From positions 1 through 10,253 of the forward strand of contig CAYIWL010000030.1 of NCBI GenBank assembly GCA_964367085.1: DNA of 10,253 nucleotides. The letters are read 5' to 3'. Positions 6,831 to 10,253 of the stretch are shown here, in pieces. Position 1 is the stretch's first letter; the number at the start of each line of letters is the position of its first letter. This DNA comes from JACPIN01 sp964367085. GTDB taxonomy: Archaea; Nanobdellota; Nanobdellia; SCGC-AAA011-G17; ARS1403. Both the position numbers and the translations under genes were made by a program. The notes beneath the pieces were generated by a model, which saw nothing but the letters and a program-made list of their open reading frames with translations, was not told the origin of the DNA and made no database searches.

Positions 6831-8285
6831 TTAATCGATACCTTGAGCTTTCTGTAAATGCCCACTGAAATCAATGTAAATTGCCTTTTCCTCGCTAAAT
6901 TCATCCAAACTCCAGCCCGCTTCTTTGCCCCATCCAGTATCTTTTGTTCCTCCAAATGGTAGATGGACTTCTGCTCCTATTGTTGAAGAATTTACATAAG
7001 TTAATCCAAACTCTAATTCATTTATTGCCCTAAATGCGTATTGCATATTTTCCGTGTAAATTGCCGAGGATAATCCATAACTGATTCCATTGCAAACTTT
7101 TATTGCTTCATCAAAATTTTTTATTTTTATTAATGCTGTTATTGGTCCAAAAATTTCCTCTTGTGCAATTCTGAAATTAGGTTTTACATCGCTAAAAATA
7201 GTCGGCTTAAAAAATAATCCTTTTCCTTTAACTCCTTCTCCACCACATAACAATTTTGCTCCTTCATTCTTTCCAATGTCTACATACCTATAAGATTTTT
7301 CCAATGCTGACTTGTTTATTAACGGGCCTAGATCTGTTGTTTTTGACAACCCATCTCCCAATTTTAATTTTCTTGTTTTGTTAACAAGCATAGATTGGAA
7401 TTTATTAAAAACTTTTTCATGAACTATTATCCTTGATGCTGCTGTACACCTTTGTCCTGTTGTTCCAAATGCCCCCCATAAAACTCCTTCTAAAGCCAGA
7501 TCTAGATTTGCATCTTCCATGATTATAATTGCATTTTTGCTTCCCAATTCAAGATTTACTTTTTTCAATCCTGCATTCTCCCGAATAAATTTTCCTGTGT
7601 CTCTAGAGCCTGTGAAAGACAATCCACGGATTCTCGGATGCTTGATTATTGGATTTCCAACCTTTGTTCCTGAGCCTGTGACTAGATTTAAAACTCCACT
7701 TGGCAAACCAGCTTTTTCTATTATTTTTACTAATTCAACTGCGCACATTGGGGTGTCGGAAGAGGGCTTGAAGACTATCGTGTTTCCGCAAATTAATGCC
7801 GGCGCTATTTTCCATGCAGGAATTGCTATCGGAAAGTTCCATGGAGTTATCAAACCTACTATGCCGATTGGAATTCTTATTGTTGCATTGAATTTATTCT
7901 TTAATTCGCTAGTGGTCGTTCTTCCGAAAAGCCTGCGTCCTTCTCCGGCCATGTACTCAAAAATATCTATTGCTTCTTGAACATCGCCTGTAGTTTCCTT
8001 GTAGACTTTTCCCATTTCTTTGACTTCAAGTTTTGCTAACCTGTCTTTTTCTTTAACTAATAAATCTCTAATTTTGAAAAGAAATTCGGCTCTTTTTGGT
8101 GCTGGTGTGTCTCTCCATGTTGGGAAAGATTTTTCTGCTGCATCTATTGCCAATTCAACATCTCTCTCATCTGAGTCCTGAAATTTTCCTATTGGCTTCT
8201 CTGTTGCTGGATTCAAAGAAAAAAAGGTTTCTCCTGTTTGCGAAGAAATCCATTTTCCATCAATGTAGTTTTTGCAAGCTTTAAT
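6831..8285 (-). CDS. NAD(P)-dependent aldehyde dehydrogenase, probable ATT start
   Basis: A 484-residue aldehyde dehydrogenase superfamily enzyme (461 if started at the TTG at 8216). It oxidises an aldehyde to a carboxylate. Motifs, numbered from the ATT: PWNF (148-151, with the oxyanion Asn150), FKPS (172-175), FTGS (224-227), LELGSKN with general base E246 (GS instead of the usual GG), GQRC with catalytic C280, and EEIFGP (376-381). The residues between 8285 and 8216 encode YIDGKWISSQTGETF, the normal N-terminal strand of the family, yet that stretch contains no ATG, GTG or TTG and an in-frame TAA stands at 8306-8304. GAGGT lies 6 bases before the ATT at 8285. The likely substrate is the semialdehyde made by the aminotransferase downstream (4-aminobutanal, succinic, glutamic or aminoadipic semialdehyde); sequence alone does not decide. 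Confidence 0.9.
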   Translation of the reverse strand: MKACKNYIDGKWISSQTGETFFSLNPATEKPIGKFQDSDERDVELAIDAAEKSFPTWRDTPAPKRAEFLFKIRDLLVKEKDRLAKLEVKEMGKVYKETTGDVQEAIDIFEYMAGEGRRLFGRTTTSELKNKFNATIRIPIGIVGLITPWNFPIAIPAWKIAPALICGNTIVFKPSSDTPMCAVELVKIIEKAGLPSGVLNLVTGSGTKVGNPIIKHPRIRGLSFTGSRDTGKFIRENAGLKKVNLELGSKNAIIIMEDANLDLALEGVLWGAFGTTGQRCTAASRIIVHEKVFNKFQSMLVNKTRKLKLGDGLSKTTDLGPLINKSALEKSYRYVDIGKNEGAKLLCGGEGVKGKGLFFKPTIFSDVKPNFRIAQEEIFGPITALIKIKNFDEAIKVCNGISYGLSSAIYTENMQYAFRAINELEFGLTYVNSSTIGAEVHLPFGGTKDTGWGKEAGWSLDEFSEEKAIYIDFSGHLQKAQGID

Positions 8286-8291
8286 TTTAAT

Positions 8292-8296
8292 ACCTC
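8292..8296 (-). promoter_or_regulatory. Ribosome binding site deciding the ATT start of the aldehyde dehydrogenase
   Basis: Minus-strand GAGGT matches the core of the archaeal Shine-Dalgarno sequence (GGAGGTGAT) and is 6 bases from the ATT at 8285-8283. Another in-frame ATT at 8291-8289 directly abuts it and is too close to be the start. The TTG at 8216 has no comparable site (upstream is a T-rich CCTTTTTTTC). Confidence 0.55.
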
Positions 8297-8326
8297 TTTT
8301 TGGTTATATATATTGACTGGCAAAGA

Positions 8327-8342
8327 TTTTTATATACCTTTC
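8327..8342 (-). promoter_or_regulatory. Strong promoter (BRE plus TATA) of the aldehyde dehydrogenase
   Basis: Minus strand GAAAGGTATATAAAAA combines a purine-rich BRE-like GAAAGG with the TATA box TATATAAA (8336-8329). Transcription would begin about 25 bases downstream near 8306, giving a leader of about 20 bases that contains the GAGGT site. This leaves the ATT at 8285 as the first plausible start. Confidence 0.65.
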
Positions 8343-8364
8343 GATTAGAAACCAATAAGACAAG

Positions 8365-8373
8365 TTTTTAAAT
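8365..8373 (+). promoter_or_regulatory. Candidate TATA box of the four-helix membrane protein
   Basis: TTTTTAAAT, preceded by ACAAG, is centred about 28 bases before the ATG at 8397. This would make the transcript leaderless or nearly so. It is divergent from the dehydrogenase promoter, whose TATA box lies about 36 bases away. Confidence 0.35.
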
Positions 8374-8396
8374 GGAATTAAATTTATTAAATAGTG

Positions 8397-8783
8397 ATGA
8401 AAAACACAACAAGAAATACCATTATATTTTTGGCTATAATTTTTTTCTGGATAACTACTAGTACCATAGTAAGAAAAGAAATTAATTTATCAATAAAGAT
8501 TATTTTGTGGTTAGTTTGGTTAGTATTGGCTTTTTCATATATTTACCTGGTTTTCTCTAAATTTACTGAATCGTCTAAAAAGAAAAACATGGGTTACTTG
8601 GAAGATTTAAAAGTGATGAGTAATGTGGGTTACATTTTAGGTAGCTTATCTATCCTGGTAGGGTTCCTCTTTTTGTTTTCTAATAGACCAGACAAAATTG
8701 ATGCATTTATAGGGATGACGGCTGTAGGAATCATTATCCTTTTAGTTATGTTGTTTACTGGAAAAAAGAAATTTAAAAACTAA
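8397..8783 (+). CDS. Four-helix integral membrane protein, unknown function
   Basis: A 128-residue hydrophobic protein with four predicted membrane helices (about residues 7-23, 32-54, 73-94 and 103-121) and a basic C-terminal tail (GKKKFKN). The loop between helices 2 and 3 is charged (around TESSKKKN, 57-64), as expected for a cytoplasmic side. I do not recognise a family. The ATG at 8397 is chosen over the GTG one codon earlier because both are equally placed relative to the TATA box and ATG is the stronger start. The gene is transcribed away from the aldehyde dehydrogenase and towards the flavoprotein, which has its own promoter, so no functional link is clear. Confidence 0.75.
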   Translation: MKNTTRNTIIFLAIIFFWITTSTIVRKEINLSIKIILWLVWLVLAFSYIYLVFSKFTESSKKKNMGYLEDLKVMSNVGYILGSLSILVGFLFLFSNRPDKIDAFIGMTAVGIIILLVMLFTGKKKFKN

Positions 8784-8784
8784 A

Positions 8785-8800
8785 ACAAAAGTTTTTATAT
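8785..8800 (+). promoter_or_regulatory. Promoter of the flavoprotein reductase (BRE plus TATA)
   Basis: ACAAAAGTTTTTATAT contains a BRE-like ACAAAAG and TATA element TTTTTATAT (8792-8800). Its centre is about 28 bases before the ATG at 8825, predicting a leaderless transcript and supporting that ATG over the TTG at 8813. The T5 run directly after the preceding stop could also help end transcription of the upstream gene. Confidence 0.55.
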
Positions 8801-8824
8801 CACTTCTCATCATTGTACTTTAAT

Positions 8825-10234
8825 ATGTACGACTTGGTCATTATAGGTGGGGGAAGTGCTGGATATAGTGCCGCTAGAACTGCGGCTTCTTACAAGAAAA
8901 AAGTCTGCATCATTGAGAAAGGTCCTTTTGGCGGGTTGTGCATTTTAAAGGGATGCATGCCAAGCAAAACTTTGATTTATTCTGCGAGAATTGCTGAGAT
9001 GGTAAGAAAAGCAAAAGAATTTGGGATCAGTGTTAATCAAAATATCAAGATCGATGCTAAAAGTATTATTGAGAGGAAAGATAAAATAATCAAAGGCTTT
9101 GCCGACTCTAGATTGGAATCGGTCAAGAAAGATAAAAACATCAATCTTATTATTGGAAAGGCAAGCTTCATCTCTAAAAACAAAGTTCAAACTGGCGGAA
9201 GAATAATTGAAGGCAAGAATTTTTTAATCTCTACTGGAAGTAAGATATCTGTTCCAAATATTCCTGGTTTAAAAGAATTTGGTTACATTACTAGTGATGA
9301 AGCATTAGACCTTAAAAAATTGCCAAGATCCCTAGTTGTTTTAGGGGGCGGTCCTGTAACTTTGGAACTAGCATATTATTTTTTTAACCTTGGAGTTGAA
9401 ACTACTGTAATCCAGAGAAACGAACATGTCATAAGCGACAATGATCAAGACCTTGCAGAGATTATTGAAAAAAGTTTTAGAAAAAACGGGATTAAAGTTT
9501 ACACTGAAACTTCCTTGAAAAGAATTTCTAAGATAGGAAACATGAAAGAAGTTGAATTTGAACAAGATAAGAAAAATGTCAAAGTCAGAACAGAAGAAAT
9601 ATTAGTCGGGCTGGGGAGAGTTCCTAATTTTGATGGATTAAATTTAGATAAAACTGGAATGAAGCTTGACGAAAGAGGAAATCCGGTAATAAACGAATAT
9701 CTGCAGACTTCTCTTAGTAATATTTACGTTGCCGGAGATGCTACTAGAATTCTGGAAGTTGTTAACGTCGCAGTTGAGCAAGGCAGGGTCATCTCAGAAA
9801 ATATTTTTGGAAAAAAAGAAAAAATTGATTATCATAAATTCCCGATGGCAGTGTTTACACATCCCGAAGTTGCATGGATAGGTATTACTGAGAGAGATGC
9901 CAAAGAAAAAAAACTTGATGTTGTGATTGCAAAGCTTCCTTATGAAGACCTTGGAAAAGCGGTTTGTTATGGAGAAACTGAAGGATTTATCAAACTAATA
10001 TTAGAAAGAAAGAGTAAAAAAATTTTGGGTGTTGCAATTGCCGGACATTTAGCAAGCGATATAATTCATGAAGCCGTGCCTTTGCTTTATAATAAAAATA
10101 CAATATATGATTTAGCAAAGATGCAGCATATCCACCCTACTTTCGGCGAGATTTACAGCTACGTAGTTGATGAAGTGTTGAGTCCTGATAAGAAACCCTC
10201 TTCAAAAGGAAAATTTGTCTGCCTTGGGTGCTAG
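8825..10234 (+). CDS. FAD-dependent pyridine nucleotide-disulfide oxidoreductase (Lpd/MerA-like) with C-terminal CxxC
   Basis: A 469-residue class-I flavoprotein disulfide reductase. Seen: FAD-binding IIGGGSAGYSAA (6-17) with E31 for the FAD ribose, the redox-active pair C39 and C44 in GGLCILKGCMPSK (36-48), a second nucleotide fold VVLGGGPVTLELA (171-183), the second FAD motif YVAGDAT (301-307), and the C-terminal active-site HIHPTFGE (435-442; H437, E442) contributed by the dimer partner. The second fold ends in TTVIQRN (193-199) with no acidic residue, so NADP(H) may be preferred; this is inference. The protein ends VCLGC, adding a cysteine pair (C466, C469) that ordinary dihydrolipoamide dehydrogenases lack. 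No lipoyl-dependent complex genes are nearby, so annotation as dihydrolipoamide dehydrogenase would be over-specific; a mercuric, thiol or disulfide reductase role is equally open. Confidence 0.9.
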   Translation: MYDLVIIGGGSAGYSAARTAASYKKKVCIIEKGPFGGLCILKGCMPSKTLIYSARIAEMVRKAKEFGISVNQNIKIDAKSIIERKDKIIKGFADSRLESVKKDKNINLIIGKASFISKNKVQTGGRIIEGKNFLISTGSKISVPNIPGLKEFGYITSDEALDLKKLPRSLVVLGGGPVTLELAYYFFNLGVETTVIQRNEHVISDNDQDLAEIIEKSFRKNGIKVYTETSLKRISKIGNMKEVEFEQDKKNVKVRTEEILVGLGRVPNFDGLNLDKTGMKLDERGNPVINEYLQTSLSNIYVAGDATRILEVVNVAVEQGRVISENIFGKKEKIDYHKFPMAVFTHPEVAWIGITERDAKEKKLDVVIAKLPYEDLGKAVCYGETEGFIKLILERKSKKILGVAIAGHLASDIIHEAVPLLYNKNTIYDLAKMQHIHPTFGEIYSYVVDEVLSPDKKPSSKGKFVCLGC

Positions 10235-10253
10235 TCTATAGTAATGTTAGTAA

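Noticed and set aside
6794..6955. N-terminal extension of the 33-residue ORF to 87 codons
   Set aside because: It would overlap the conserved 3' end of the aldehyde dehydrogenase by over 120 bases, and the TATA box lies inside the extension.
7519..7980. Long plus-strand ORF (153 codons) opposite the aldehyde dehydrogenase
   Set aside because: It is antisense to the conserved catalytic core of the dehydrogenase, has no recognisable domain or promoter, and is explained by codon bias of the real gene.
8813..8824. TTG start adding four residues to the flavoprotein
   Set aside because: The ATG at 8825 gives the standard N-terminus just before the FAD motif and fits the TATA spacing for a leaderless transcript.
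8825..10234. Assignment as dihydrolipoamide dehydrogenase of a 2-oxoacid complex
   Set aside because: No lipoyl-domain or E1/E2 genes are nearby, and the C-terminal CxxC and the non-acidic end of the nucleotide-binding strand point to another reductase type.
1..10253. CRISPR arrays, tRNA or rRNA genes, insertion sequences
   Set aside because: I saw no spaced repeats, cloverleaf sequences, rRNA motifs, transposase ORFs or flanking terminal repeats.

Overview
The window is AT-rich and looks archaeal. Typical TATA boxes, some with a purine-rich BRE-like element on the upstream side, lie about 25-28 bases before several start codons, which implies leaderless or nearly leaderless transcripts. It also carries a two-helix membrane protein with a cytoplasmic winged helix, a type common in archaea, and a COG2403-type GTPase related to archaeal cyclic 2,3-diphosphoglycerate synthetase. 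Lysine-rich proteins, tiny membrane ORFs and gene overlaps of a few bases would fit a DPANN-type lineage (Woesearchaeota- or Pacearchaeota-like), but that placement is inference; no rRNA or other marker gene is present.

Layout. Positions 1-588 (+): a membrane-anchored winged-helix regulator with a perfect 14-bp palindrome in its upstream region. Positions 592-1878 (-): a 12-helix APC-family amino acid/amine permease, tail-to-tail with the regulator. Positions 1879-2065: a short intergenic stretch holding the permease promoter and no gene I can support. Positions 2066-6793 (-): a tightly packed operon, read right to left: a 33-residue single-helix peptide, an 85-residue two-helix membrane protein, a class-III aminotransferase, carbamate kinase, a COG2403-type P-loop protein, and an ornithine/putrescine-type carbamoyltransferase. 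All junctions overlap or lie within 3 bases. Positions 6831-8285 (-): an NAD(P)-dependent aldehyde dehydrogenase with its own strong promoter and an apparent ATT start codon. Positions 8397-8783 (+): a four-helix membrane protein of unknown function, divergent from the dehydrogenase. Positions 8825-10234 (+): a FAD/pyridine nucleotide-disulfide oxidoreductase with an unusual C-terminal CxxC.

Functional reading (inference). The permease, carbamoyltransferase, carbamate kinase, aminotransferase and aldehyde dehydrogenase together could form a fermentative route. A carbamoylated amine would be phosphorolysed to amine plus carbamoyl phosphate, carbamate kinase would make ATP from the carbamoyl phosphate, and the freed amine would be transaminated to an aldehyde and oxidised. 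No arginine deiminase or agmatine deiminase is visible here. The carbamoyltransferase lacks two features used to bind the alpha-amino acid part of ornithine (the SMG loop and the Asn of the N-S-L motif) and instead has a W-Y loop like that of putrescine carbamoyltransferase. The GTPase-like protein lies between the two carbamoyl phosphate enzymes and has no obvious role in the known pathway, so it is the most interesting open question in the window.
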